This document shows positions 34,306-43,031 of a DNA stretch of 64,000 bases, in pieces. A program made the position numbers and the translations under genes. The notes beneath the pieces were generated by a model, which was not told where the DNA came from, searched no databases, and saw only the letters and a list, made by a program, of their open reading frames with translations. The stretch comes from Rhizobium sp. BK376. GTDB taxonomy: Bacteria; Pseudomonadota; Alphaproteobacteria; Rhizobiales; Rhizobiaceae. Each line of letters begins with the position of its first letter. The first letter of the stretch is position 1. The stretch spans positions 1 to 64,000 of the forward strand of contig NZ_SLZG01000015.1 of NCBI RefSeq assembly GCF_004341625.1, written 5' to 3'.

Positions 34306-35231
34306 TGGAAGATACTGCCATCGGCGTCTGGGGTGTCCCGCTCGCGATCCTTGCCGGAGCGATCCGTGTCTCGACGCCCTTCATCTTCGTGAGCCTCGGG
34401 GAAACCATCACCGAACGCTCCGGCCGTATCAATCTCGGCCTCGAGGGCACGCTGGTCTTCGGCGCCATGACCGCCTACGCCGTCGACGTCATGAGCGGTT
34501 CTCCCTGGCTCGGCGTCCTCGCGGCAATGGCAACCGGTGCCGTATTCGGCAGCATCCACGGGTGGATCTGCAAGTGGCCGAAGATCAATGATATCGCGAT
34601 CGGTATCGCCATGATGCAGTTCGGTCTCGGCCTTGCGTTCTTTCTCGGCAAGCCCTTCATCCAGCCACCCGCGCCGCACCTGCCCTCGATCCCCTTCGGT
34701 TTCTGGTCGACATTGGCGCCGGTGCCTGCGGCGCTTGATGTCAACGCGCTCTTCCTGATCGGTATCGCGCTGGCGGTGCTGCTCTGGTGGGCGTTTAGGA
34801 ACACGAGGATCGGCCTCGTCCTCAGGGTCGTCGGCGACAGCACCGATGCCGCCCGTGCCATGGGTATCCATCCCGACCGCGTCCGGCTGATCGCAACCGC
34901 CGTTGGCGGATCGCTCGCGGCCGTGGGCGGTGCTTATCTGTCGCTCTACTATCCAGGCTCCTGGAACGAGCGCATCTCGTCCGGCCAGGGCTTGATGGCG
35001 GTGGCGCTCGTCATCTTCGCCCGGTGGAACCCGATCGGATGTTTTCTGGCGGCGCTTCTTTTCGGCGGCGCGGGCGCTCTCGGGCCGGCGCTACAGTCCG
35101 TCGGGGTCACCGAGGGTTACTATCTCTTCTACGCAGCGCCCTATGTCCTCACGCTGATCATCCTCATCGCCACATCTTCGCCGACCCGTTCGCTTGCCGG
35201 GGCCCCCGGCGCGCTGTCCCTTACGAAATGA
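34302..35231 (+). CDS. BMP-type ABC transporter permease 2
   Basis: The 309-residue permease carries 'GETITERSGRINLGLEGTLVFGAM' near residue 27, the family's conserved first segment, and 'GQGLMAVALVIFARWNPIG' near residue 230. Together with the gene at 33133 it should form the channel powered by the ATPase at 36978. It overlaps permease 1 by 4 bases. Confidence 0.9.
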   Translation: MMEDTAIGVWGVPLAILAGAIRVSTPFIFVSLGETITERSGRINLGLEGTLVFGAMTAYAVDVMSGSPWLGVLAAMATGAVFGSIHGWICKWPKINDIAIGIAMMQFGLGLAFFLGKPFIQPPAPHLPSIPFGFWSTLAPVPAALDVNALFLIGIALAVLLWWAFRNTRIGLVLRVVGDSTDAARAMGIHPDRVRLIATAVGGSLAAVGGAYLSLYYPGSWNERISSGQGLMAVALVIFARWNPIGCFLAALLFGGAGALGPALQSVGVTEGYYLFYAAPYVLTLIILIATSSPTRSLAGAPGALSLTK

Positions 35232-35250
35232 GCATGAAAGGAGCCAAGCC

Positions 35251-36267
35251 ATGAACGGCCTCGGCGGTTTGAACAAATCGGAACACGGTGTCGGCATAGG
35301 TCTCGTCCAGCTGCAGCTTCCTGTGACCGTTACCAGAGAAGACCTTGCCCGGCAGACGCAGGTGATCGTCGATCTCGTGGGCAAGGCGCGGCGCAATCAG
35401 CCCGGCATGGATCTGGTCGTCTTCCCCGAATACGCGCTTCACGGCCTGTCGATGGATATCAATCCCGACATCATGTGCGCGCTGGACGGACCCGAAGTCG
35501 CCGCCTTCAAGAAAGCCTGCCGCGAGAATGCGATCTGGGGCTGCTTCTCCATCATGGAGCGGAATCCCAGCGGCATGCCTTACAATTCCGGCATCGTCAT
35601 CGACGACAATGGTGAATTGAAGCTCTATTATCGCAAGATGCACCCCTGGGTGCCGGTCGAGCCCTGGGAGCCCGGAAATCTCGGCATTCCCGTCATCGAC
35701 GGCCCGAAGGGCGCCAAGCTGGCGCTGATCATCTGCCACGACGGCATGTTTCCCGAGATGGCGCGCGAATGCGCCTATAAGGGCGCCGAGATCATGATCC
35801 GCACGGCCGGCTACACGGCGCCGATCCGCGACAGCTGGAAATTCACCAACCAGTCCAATGCCTTCTGCAACCTGATGGTGACAGCGAGCGTGTGCATGTG
35901 CGGCTCGGACGGCACCTTCGATTCCATGGGCGAAGGCATGATCTGCAATTTCGATGGTTCGATCATCGCCCACGGCACATCTGGCCGAGTCAACGAGATC
36001 ATCACAGCGGAAGTGCGTCCCGATCTGGTGCGCGAGGCGCGGCTCGGCTGGGGCGTGGAGAACAACATCTACCAGTTCGGCCATCGTGGCTATGTGGCCG
36101 TCTCGGGAGGTGCGGGCGATGCGCCCTACACATACATGCATGATCTGATCGCGGGCCAATACCGCCTGCCATGGGAAGACAGGATCAAGATCACGGACGG
36201 CACGTCCTGTGGATTCGACAAGCCTGTGCGCCGCTACGGCGAGACACTCAAACCTGCCGCCGAATAG
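35251..36267 (+). CDS. Formamidase-like amidase of the nitrilase superfamily (AmiF-type)
   Basis: The 338-residue protein aligns along its length with formamidase AmiF from memory: 'LVVFPEYALHGL', 'ICHDGMFPEMARECAYKGAE', 'AYTYMHDLIAGQYRLPWEDR'-like C-terminus. The triad is Glu60, Lys129 ('YYRKMHPW') and Cys162. AmiF converts formamide to formate and ammonia in the cytoplasm; related enzymes take short amides. It sits between the permeases and biuret hydrolase and has a good ribosome-binding site (GAAAGGAG). Formamide or a formylated urea may arise in the pathway served here. ATG 35251 is chosen because an earlier in-frame start would extend into the permease gene. Confidence 0.85.
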   Translation: MNGLGGLNKSEHGVGIGLVQLQLPVTVTREDLARQTQVIVDLVGKARRNQPGMDLVVFPEYALHGLSMDINPDIMCALDGPEVAAFKKACRENAIWGCFSIMERNPSGMPYNSGIVIDDNGELKLYYRKMHPWVPVEPWEPGNLGIPVIDGPKGAKLALIICHDGMFPEMARECAYKGAEIMIRTAGYTAPIRDSWKFTNQSNAFCNLMVTASVCMCGSDGTFDSMGEGMICNFDGSIIAHGTSGRVNEIITAEVRPDLVREARLGWGVENNIYQFGHRGYVAVSGGAGDAPYTYMHDLIAGQYRLPWEDRIKITDGTSCGFDKPVRRYGETLKPAAE

Positions 36268-36279
36268 GAGAAGAAGACG

Positions 36280-36981
36280 ATGGATGCGATGGTCGAGACC
36301 AAGGGACGTTACATCGACGCCGATCCCTATGCGTGGCCTTACGATGGTGGTCTGAGGCCGGACAACACGGCGCTCATCATCATCGACATGCAGACGGATT
36401 TCTGCGGCAAGGGCGGTTACGTTGACCACATGGGCTACGACCTGTCGCTGGTCCAGGCGCCAATCGAACCCATCAAGGCGGTGCTCTCGGCCATGCGCGC
36501 CAAGGGCTATCACATCATCCACACCCGCGAGGGCCATCGTCCCGATCTCGCCGATCTGCCGGCCAACAAGCGCTGGCGCTCGCAGCGCATCGGCGCCGGC
36601 ATCGGCGACAGCGGTCCCTGCGGCCGCATTCTTGTGCGTGGCGAACCCGGCTGGGACATCATTCCCGAACTCTATCCGATCGAAGGCGAAGTAATCATCG
36701 ACAAGCCGGGCAAGGGCTCGTTCTGCGCCACGGATCTCGAGCTGATCCTCAACCAGAAGCGTATAGAAAACATCATATTGGCCGGGATCACGACCGACGT
36801 CTGTGTCTCCACCACCATGCGCGAGGCGAACGACCGTGGCTTCGAATGCCTGCTCCTGGAAGACTGCTGCGGTGCGACCGATTACGGCAATCATCTCGCC
36901 GCCATCAAGATGGTGAAGATGCAGGGCGGCGTCTTCGGCTCCGTCTCTAGTTCCAAGGCACTGATCGAGGCTCTGCCATGA
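36280..36981 (+). CDS. biuH: Biuret amidohydrolase
   Basis: The 233-residue isochorismatase-fold hydrolase matches, as recalled, the characterised Rhizobium leguminosarum BiuH almost throughout ('LIIIDMQTDFCGKGGYVDHM', 'RWRSQRIGAGIGD'). The triad falls at the same numbers: Asp36, Lys142 and Cys175. BiuH cleaves biuret to allophanate and ammonia in the cyanuric-acid/biuret pathway. The product is the substrate of AtzF encoded at 39551 in the same operon. No cyanuric acid hydrolase gene (atzD) is present in this window. It lies 12 bases after the formamidase gene and overlaps the transporter ATPase by 4 bases. Confidence 0.93.
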   Translation: MDAMVETKGRYIDADPYAWPYDGGLRPDNTALIIIDMQTDFCGKGGYVDHMGYDLSLVQAPIEPIKAVLSAMRAKGYHIIHTREGHRPDLADLPANKRWRSQRIGAGIGDSGPCGRILVRGEPGWDIIPELYPIEGEVIIDKPGKGSFCATDLELILNQKRIENIILAGITTDVCVSTTMREANDRGFECLLLEDCCGATDYGNHLAAIKMVKMQGGVFGSVSSSKALIEALP

Positions 36982-38543
36982 GCCCATCGGTCCGAAATAT
37001 CGTCCGCGACACACCCCTTCCGCAAGCCGGCAAAGCCGTCGGCATCGACACGCTCGACATGACGATGCGCTTCGGAAGCTTCACCGCGCTCGACCGGGTT
37101 TCCGTCAAAATTCCGGCCGGCAGCTTCCATGCCCTGCTCGGCGAAAACGGCGCCGGCAAGTCGACGCTCGTCAAATGCATCATGGGCTTCTACCACGCGA
37201 CCACCGGTTCGCTTTCCGTCGATGGCCGCGAAGTGACGATCGCATCGCCGAAGGATGCCGCGACCTACGGACTTGGCATGGTCTACCAGCATTTTACGCT
37301 GGTGCCCTCGCTGACAGGCGCTGAAAACCTGGTCATCAGCCGCGCCGAAGTGCCTTCCGTCATCAACTGGGGGAGGGAGCGCAAGGATCTCGCCGGGTTC
37401 ATGGAGCACATGCCCTTCAAGATTCCACTCGATCGGCCGGTTCGCGAGCTTGCCGCAGGCGAAAAGCAGAAGCTGGAGATCGTCAAACAGCTCTATCTCG
37501 GCCGCTCCTTCCTCGTGCTTGACGAGCCGACCTCCGTGCTGACGCCGGCCGAGGCCGACGAGATGCTCGGTCTCGTGCGCGGCATGACCGAGCGCGGCGA
37601 ACTCACCGTGCTGATGATCAGCCACAAGTTCCATGAGGTGACGAAATTCGCCGACGCGGTCTCGATCCTGCGGCGCGGCAAGCTGGTCGGGGCGGGCAAG
37701 GTCGGCGAGCTCTCGACCTCGGACATGGCGGCGATGATGATCGGCGATGTCAAGCTTGCCGAGCTTGATACCCGCGTACCCGTTGCCGATCTTGCAAAGC
37801 CGGTCTTGACGGTGGAAGAGGTCAAGGCGCCGCACCGCACCGGCCTCAAGACGATCGAGATCGAAAGTCTGACCGTTCGCTCCGGAGAGATCGTCGGCAT
37901 TGCCGGCATCTCGGGCAACGGCCAGAAGGAACTGACGGAAATCCTTGCCGGCCAACGCCCGACCGACGCGGGCCGGGTCATGGTGAATGGTGAGATCTAC
38001 GGCGCGACGCGACCAGAGACGCGTCGAAACAATGTCCGCTTCATCCCGGAAGAGCCGCTGCAGAATGCCTGCGCACCGAAGATGACGGTCAGCGAGAACC
38101 TCGCCTTCCGCACCTTCGACCTCAAGGCCGATGGCAGCCGGGCGATCTGGCTGAGCGCGACCAAGATGAAGAAGCGAGCCGCCGAATTGATTGCCGATTT
38201 CAAGGTGAGGACCGCCTCGTCCTCCTCGCCTATCGCGGCGCTTTCGGGCGGCAACGTCCAGCGCGCCGTGCTGGCACGCGAGCTGACGGGTCAGGTCGAT
38301 CTCCTGATCATCTCGAACCCGTGCTTCGGCCTCGACTTCTCCGCGGTCGCCGAAATCCGCGCCCGCATCATGCGCGCCCGCAATGCTGGCGCCGCCGTGC
38401 TGCTGCTCTCGGAGGACCTCGACGAATTGCTGGAAATGTCCGATCGCATCATGGTTATCTCAGAGGGCAAGCTGGTTTACGAGACGCCGGCGCTCTCGGC
38501 CGATATCGGCGTCATCGGCGCGCACATGGCAGGACATCACTGA
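36978..38543 (+). CDS. BMP-type ABC transporter ATPase with two nucleotide-binding domains
   Basis: The 521-residue protein has two ABC domains. Domain 1 (about 15-260) has Walker A 'LGENGAGKST', a degenerate signature 'LAAGEKQKLE' and Walker B 'VLDEPTSVL'. Domain 2 (about 275-515) has 'ISGNGQKE' in place of a full Walker A and signature 'LSGGNVQRAV'. This asymmetry is normal for sugar/nucleoside importers of this class. It works with the permeases at 33133 and 34302 although the formamidase and biuH genes lie between them, showing how transport and catabolism are interleaved. It shares one base with the next gene (TGATG). Confidence 0.9.
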   Translation: MSPSVRNIVRDTPLPQAGKAVGIDTLDMTMRFGSFTALDRVSVKIPAGSFHALLGENGAGKSTLVKCIMGFYHATTGSLSVDGREVTIASPKDAATYGLGMVYQHFTLVPSLTGAENLVISRAEVPSVINWGRERKDLAGFMEHMPFKIPLDRPVRELAAGEKQKLEIVKQLYLGRSFLVLDEPTSVLTPAEADEMLGLVRGMTERGELTVLMISHKFHEVTKFADAVSILRRGKLVGAGKVGELSTSDMAAMMIGDVKLAELDTRVPVADLAKPVLTVEEVKAPHRTGLKTIEIESLTVRSGEIVGIAGISGNGQKELTEILAGQRPTDAGRVMVNGEIYGATRPETRRNNVRFIPEEPLQNACAPKMTVSENLAFRTFDLKADGSRAIWLSATKMKKRAAELIADFKVRTASSSSPIAALSGGNVQRAVLARELTGQVDLLIISNPCFGLDFSAVAEIRARIMRARNAGAAVLLLSEDLDELLEMSDRIMVISEGKLVYETPALSADIGVIGAHMAGHH

Positions 38544-39208
38544 TGGTCGATATCAAGGCAGAACCTTTCGCTTTTCCGGCAAGGCCCAAGCAGCTGGCCC
38601 TAATCGTCATCGACATGCAGCGCGATTTCGCCGAGCCCGGCGGCTTCGGCGAAAGCCTTGGCAACGATGTCAGCCGCATCACGAAAATCGTGCCCGATGT
38701 GAAGCGGCTGATCCAAGGCTTCCGCAAGGCGGGACTGCCGGTGATCCACACGATGGAATGCCATAGGCCGGATCTTTCCGACCTGCCACCTGCCAAGCGC
38801 GACCGCGGCAATCCCTTGCTGAGGATCGGTGACGAGGGACCGATGGGGCGTATCCTCATTGCCGGCGAGCCGGGCACGGCGATCCTTCCCCAACTGGCGC
38901 CCATCGACGGTGAGGTTGTGATCGAAAAGCCGGGGAAAGGGGCCTTCTACGCCACTGATCTCGACGACATCCTGAAACGGCGCACCATCACCCAGCTCGT
39001 CTTTGCCGGTGTCACGACGGAAGTCTGCGTCCAGACGACCATGCGCGAGGCGAACGACCGAGGCTATGAATGCCTGCTCGCCGAAGAGGCGACCGAGAGC
39101 TATTTCCCCGAATTCAAGGCTGCCGCCATCGCCATGATCCGCGCCCAGGGCGCGATCGTCGGCTGGACGGCGCATGTGGACGATATATTGGAGGCGATCC
39201 ATGCCTGA
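38543..39208 (+). CDS. Second isochorismatase-like hydrolase, candidate triuret hydrolase
   Basis: The 221-residue paralogue of BiuH has Asp24 ('LIVIDMQRDF'), Lys129 ('VIEKPGKGAF') and Cys162 ('GVTTEVCVQTTMREANDRGY'). Shared landmarks with BiuH include 'HRPDL-DLP-KR' and 'KPGKG-F-ATDL'. In published work the triuret hydrolase TrtA is a BiuH-like protein encoded beside biuH in plant-associated bacteria, and it feeds biuret to BiuH. Position and similarity fit that role. An alternative is a different N-carbamoyl or ureido substrate, so the gene symbol is withheld. It overlaps the cupin gene by 8 bases. Confidence 0.78.
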   Translation: MVDIKAEPFAFPARPKQLALIVIDMQRDFAEPGGFGESLGNDVSRITKIVPDVKRLIQGFRKAGLPVIHTMECHRPDLSDLPPAKRDRGNPLLRIGDEGPMGRILIAGEPGTAILPQLAPIDGEVVIEKPGKGAFYATDLDDILKRRTITQLVFAGVTTEVCVQTTMREANDRGYECLLAEEATESYFPEFKAAAIAMIRAQGAIVGWTAHVDDILEAIHA

Positions 39209-39554
39209 GACCACCCGCGAACTCCTGACATCAGGCGGCTGGAGGGAGCTGGAATTCGGGCCCTTCCGCCCCGATGTCACCATCCACTGGATCCGGCCTT
39301 TCGAAGACGATCAGCCGGGCGTGGCGCTTCTGAAATACGAGTCGGGCGCCTCCGTGCCCCGTCATCGACACGAAGGGCTCGAAACCATTCTGGTGCTGGA
39401 GGGCACCCAATCCGATGAGGCCGGCGATTACGGCAAGGGCAGCTATGTGGTCAACGCGCCAGGCACCGAACATTCGGTCTGGAGCGACACCGGCTGCGTC
39501 GTGCTGATCCAATGGGACCGGCCCGTCAAAATACTGAAAGAGGAAACAGCATGA
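39201..39554 (+). CDS. ChrR-type cupin protein
   Basis: The 117-residue single-domain cupin has metal-ligand motif 'PRHRHEGLETILVLEGTQ' (two His and a Glu, about residues 54-60) and the later His in 'APGTEHSVWSDTGC'. It resembles the cupin half of the anti-sigma factor ChrR without the zinc anti-sigma domain, and also small stand-alone cupins. It overlaps the hydrolase before it and allophanate hydrolase after it. An enzymatic or sensory role in the urea-oligomer pathway is possible; none is established to my knowledge. Confidence 0.8.
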   Translation: MPETTRELLTSGGWRELEFGPFRPDVTIHWIRPFEDDQPGVALLKYESGASVPRHRHEGLETILVLEGTQSDEAGDYGKGSYVVNAPGTEHSVWSDTGCVVLIQWDRPVKILKEETA

Positions 39555-41383
39555 GAGCGGGACCAGCTTTCGATATCGCCTCCCTGCACGCGGCCTATGC
39601 CGACGGCCTGACCGCCGGTGGTATGATCGAAGCCGTATTTGCGCGCATCGCCGAGGTGAACGATCCCGGCATTTTCATCCACCTGGCCGACATCAAGGGT
39701 CTGCTGGCGCAGGCCGAAGCCCTCGGCCCCTTCGACCCCGCGACCAGACCGCTCTGGGGCGTACCCTTCGCGGTCAAGGACAATATCGACGTCGCGGGCA
39801 TGCCGACGACGGCTGCCTGCCCGGACTATAGCCACATGCCCGAGGCCGACGCGACGGTTGTCAAGCTGCTGAAGGAGGCGGGCGCGCTCGTCATCGGCAA
39901 GACCAATCTCGACCAGTTCGCCACCGGCCTCGTCGGTGTGCGCTCGCCTTATCCGATCCCGCGCAACGCGATTGATCCCGATCTCGTGCCGGGCGGCTCT
40001 TCTTCCGGTTCGGCGGTCGCCACTGCGCAGGGGATCGTCAGCTTCGCGCTTGGCACGGACACGGCGGGTTCGGGACGTATCCCGGCTGGGCTCAACAATA
40101 TCGTCGGGCTGAAGCCTTCCGTCGGCGCGCTTTCGACGACGGGTGTGATCCCCGCCTGCCGGACGCTGGATTGCGTCTCGGTCTTTGCGCTGACGGTGGA
40201 CGATGCCTGGAAGGTCTTTTCCGTGGCAGCAAAGCCCGACCCCAGCGATGCCTATTCCCGCTCGGTCCCCGCGGTTGGTTTCGGTGCCGCGCCGCCAGTG
40301 CTGACGATCGGCGTTCCCGTTAAAACGGATCGGCGCTTCTTCGGCGACGGCGCCATGGAGGCGGCGTATGAGGCTGCACTTGCGACGCTGTCCGGCCTCG
40401 GCCACCGGCTGGTCGAGGTGCCATTCGCCGATTTCTTTAGGGTTGCGGACCTCCTCTATGAGGGCGCCTGGGTCGCTGAGCGCTATGCCGCGGTCAAAGA
40501 ATTCTTCGACGCCAGGGAAGGCAGCTTCCATCCGGTGACGCGCAAAATCTACGGCGCCGCGAAGACGCTGTCGGCCGCTGATGCCTTCAACGGCTTTTAT
40601 GCACTGCAGGCCTTGAAACGCAAGCTTGCGCCCGCAATTGCCTCCGTCGATCTCTTCTGCGTCCCGACAGCACCGCGCCACTATACGCGCGCCGAGCTGG
40701 AGGCCGAACCGATCCGCGAGAATTCGCGCCTCGGCACCTATACGAATTTCGTCAATCTCCTCGACATGTGCGGCATCGCGGTGCCGACGGGGACGCGCAT
40801 CGACGGTCTGCCGGCGAGCGTCACCCTGCTCGCTCCAGCCGGCCGCGATGGCCTGACCGCCTCGCTTGCTCGCGACATTCATGCGGCACGCGGGCTGACG
40901 CTCGGCGCAACCGGCCATGGTCTGCCGACTTCGCAAGCAGTCTCCCCGGTAGCGTCCAGCGGCATGATCGATCTCGTCGTCGTCGGCGCGCATCTCTCGG
41001 GCATGCCGCTGAATGGTCAGCTTCGCGACGTCGAAGCCCGCTTCTTGCGAGCAGCGCGCACGTCGTCCTCCTACCGGCTCTATGCTCTTGCCAGCCAGGT
41101 GCCGCCCAAGCCCGGCCTTGTTCGTGTCGAAGAGGGCCATGGCTCCGGCATCGACGTCGAAATCTGGCAATTGACGCCAGCGGCATTCGGTCAGTTTGTC
41201 GCCGCTATCCCGGCGCCGCTCGGCATCGGCACGATCGTTCTCGATGATGGAACCTCGGCGAAGGGCTTCCTGGCTGAACCCATTGCCCTTGGCGAAGCGG
41301 CCGACATCACGGAATACGGCGGCTGGCGCGCCTACATTCAGAGAGCGGAAGCGGCAAACCGATTGGGGAGAACCAGAGCGTGA
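39551..41383 (+). CDS. atzF: Allophanate hydrolase
   Basis: The 610-residue protein has an N-terminal amidase domain (about 1-440) with the Ser-cisSer-Lys machinery: Lys76 ('PFAVKDNIDV'), the serine cluster at 150-154 ('GGSSSGSAVA') and Ser174 ('TDTAGSGRIP'). A C-terminal allophanate-hydrolase domain follows (about 455-605, 'VVVGAHLSGMPLNGQL' onward). It hydrolyses allophanate to ammonia and CO2 (via N-carboxycarbamate). Length agrees with AtzF-type enzymes. It is the last gene of the operon and completes triuret/biuret breakdown. ATG 39551 overlaps the cupin stop by 4 bases. Confidence 0.93.
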   Translation: MRAGPAFDIASLHAAYADGLTAGGMIEAVFARIAEVNDPGIFIHLADIKGLLAQAEALGPFDPATRPLWGVPFAVKDNIDVAGMPTTAACPDYSHMPEADATVVKLLKEAGALVIGKTNLDQFATGLVGVRSPYPIPRNAIDPDLVPGGSSSGSAVATAQGIVSFALGTDTAGSGRIPAGLNNIVGLKPSVGALSTTGVIPACRTLDCVSVFALTVDDAWKVFSVAAKPDPSDAYSRSVPAVGFGAAPPVLTIGVPVKTDRRFFGDGAMEAAYEAALATLSGLGHRLVEVPFADFFRVADLLYEGAWVAERYAAVKEFFDAREGSFHPVTRKIYGAAKTLSAADAFNGFYALQALKRKLAPAIASVDLFCVPTAPRHYTRAELEAEPIRENSRLGTYTNFVNLLDMCGIAVPTGTRIDGLPASVTLLAPAGRDGLTASLARDIHAARGLTLGATGHGLPTSQAVSPVASSGMIDLVVVGAHLSGMPLNGQLRDVEARFLRAARTSSSYRLYALASQVPPKPGLVRVEEGHGSGIDVEIWQLTPAAFGQFVAAIPAPLGIGTIVLDDGTSAKGFLAEPIALGEAADITEYGGWRAYIQRAEAANRLGRTRA

Positions 41384-41423
41384 CGGACCTTCTTATTGGG
41401 GGCTTATAAGAAGGCTGCAGATT

Positions 41424-41449
41424 GGCCGGTACTGGAAACGGTACCGGCC
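41424..41449. terminator. Hairpin between convergent atzF and serA
   Basis: GGCCGGTAC and GTACCGGCC make a perfect 9-bp stem with an 8-base loop 41 bases after the atzF stop. There is no clear T run, but its position between convergent genes fits a bidirectional terminator. Confidence 0.55.
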
Positions 41450-41494
41450 GATTGGCGTCTGTCGATGGGCGGCATCGCCTGCCTGCAACCGGTG

Positions 41495-42733
41495 TCAGTA
41501 GACCAGCCGAGCCCTTATTGTTCCCGGGATCTGGCGGAGCGCATCAAGGATATCGTTTGCCGTTTGGCCAACGCCTTCGACTTCGATAACCACGTAGCCG
41601 GTTTCGCCGTGCGTCTGCAGGAACTCGCCGACGATATTCAGTCCACGGGACGAAATGACTGTATTGAGGCTGTTCAGGATGCCTGGGCGATTTTCGTGAA
41701 CATGGATGAAGCGAGTGCCGTTTGGACGTGGCGGCAGTTGAACTTGCGGGAAATTGACCGCGCCCAGCGTCGAGCCGACATCGGAATATTCCACAAGCTT
41801 TCTGGCGACTTCCCTTCCAATGCGCTCCTGGGCTTCTTCGGTCGATCCGCCGATATGCGGAGTGAGAATGACATTACTCAAACCTTGCAGCGGCGTTTCG
41901 AAGCGCTCCTTGTTTGATGCCGGCTCCTTCGGGAATACGTCGACGGCAGCGCCTGCAAGATGTCCTTCTTTCAAAACTTTCGCGAGCGCTTCGAGATCCA
42001 CCACGGTGCCGCGGGAATTATTGATGAAAAAGGCTCCCTTTTTCATTTTGCGCAGCTCTGCTTCAGTTATCATGTTTTGCGTCGAGCTGGTTTCCGGAAC
42101 ATGCATCGTCACGAAATCGGAGATTTCCAGCAGCTCGCCGAGCGAGGCCATTGATTCCGAGTTGCCCTGGCGAAGCTTGTCGGAAAGATCGAAGTAGCGG
42201 ACGATCATGCCCATGCTTTCAGCAAGAACGCTGAGCTGCATGCCGATGTTGCCGTATCCAACGATGCCCAGCGTTTTCCCGCGGAGCTCACGGCTGCCTT
42301 CCGCAGATTTGTCCCAGCCACCTTCGTGTGCCGATGCCGAGCGCGGGAGAATCCGCCTGGTCAGCATGATAATTTCACCGATCACAAGCTCTGCGACCGA
42401 GCGCGTGTTCGAATAGGGGGCGTTGAACACCGGAATCCCACGTCGGCGGGCAGCATCCAGATCGACTTGATTTGTGCCCACGGAAAAACAGCCGACGGCC
42501 ATGAGCTTCTTGGCGGAGCTGAAAATCTCCTCGGTCAGTTGCGTGCGCGAGCGAATTCCGACGATGTGAGCCTCGGCTATGTGCGCCTTGAGATCCTTGT
42601 CATCCAAAGCCTTCGGCAAATGAATGAGATTCACGTAGCCGGATGCTGAAAAGTAGTCCACCGCACTCTGGCTGATCCCTTCCAACAGAAGTACGGAAAT
42701 CCGATCGCGGGGAAGAGAAAGTTGTGCCGTCAT
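41495..42733 (-). CDS. serA: D-3-phosphoglycerate dehydrogenase, short E. coli-like form
   Basis: The 412-residue protein oxidises 3-phosphoglycerate to 3-phosphohydroxypyruvate, the first step of serine synthesis. The substrate domain begins 'ISVLLLEGISQSAVDYF'. The NAD motif is 'GIVGYGNIGMQLS' near residue 155; catalytic Arg, Glu and His lie in 'NSRGTVVD', 'FPKEPASN' and 'TPHIGGSTEEA'. A C-terminal ACT domain ('HVHENRPGILNSLNTVISSRG') would bind serine. This ~410-residue form is unlike the ~530-residue SerA usual in alphaproteobacteria, so it is probably an acquired or extra copy. It stands alone. A role on another 2-hydroxyacid is possible. Confidence 0.88.
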   Translation of the reverse strand: MTAQLSLPRDRISVLLLEGISQSAVDYFSASGYVNLIHLPKALDDKDLKAHIAEAHIVGIRSRTQLTEEIFSSAKKLMAVGCFSVGTNQVDLDAARRRGIPVFNAPYSNTRSVAELVIGEIIMLTRRILPRSASAHEGGWDKSAEGSRELRGKTLGIVGYGNIGMQLSVLAESMGMIVRYFDLSDKLRQGNSESMASLGELLEISDFVTMHVPETSSTQNMITEAELRKMKKGAFFINNSRGTVVDLEALAKVLKEGHLAGAAVDVFPKEPASNKERFETPLQGLSNVILTPHIGGSTEEAQERIGREVARKLVEYSDVGSTLGAVNFPQVQLPPRPNGTRFIHVHENRPGILNSLNTVISSRGLNIVGEFLQTHGETGYVVIEVEGVGQTANDILDALRQIPGTIRARLVY

Positions 42734-43031
42734 TGAACTGCCCTCGATAGTCGAATTCTAATTGGGCGAGGTCGCTCGTTCGCCACAAACGCCCGCCGTG
42801 GTAACATGACTTAGCGACCATCCAATGAACAGTGCAAGAGCAAACTCAGGTGTCGATTCCACGCCATTGCAGATGCGAAAGAAAAGCGATGTGTCCAGCA
42901 TGCTCTCAGGGCGCGAAATCCGCTTGCGAATGGCCGTGGCTGCATGTCTTCCCCTTGACGACTCTCTACAGCAATTCGCAGATTGCGCCGTCGGCTCCTG
43001 AAGTTAGTGGTTCCTTGAAAAGAGGTGGCGC
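42734..43031. other. Intergenic region between serA and the porin gene
   Basis: About 300 bases separating divergent genes, which must hold both promoters. No gene or clear operator was seen. Confidence 0.4.

Noticed and set aside
35221..37014. A 597-codon open frame on the minus strand opposite the formamidase and biuH genes
   Set aside because: Both plus-strand genes have clear catalytic residues and overlapping operon structure. The antisense frame has His/Asp-rich shadow composition.
39443..41170. A 575-codon minus-strand frame opposite atzF
   Set aside because: Antisense shadow of a clear allophanate hydrolase.
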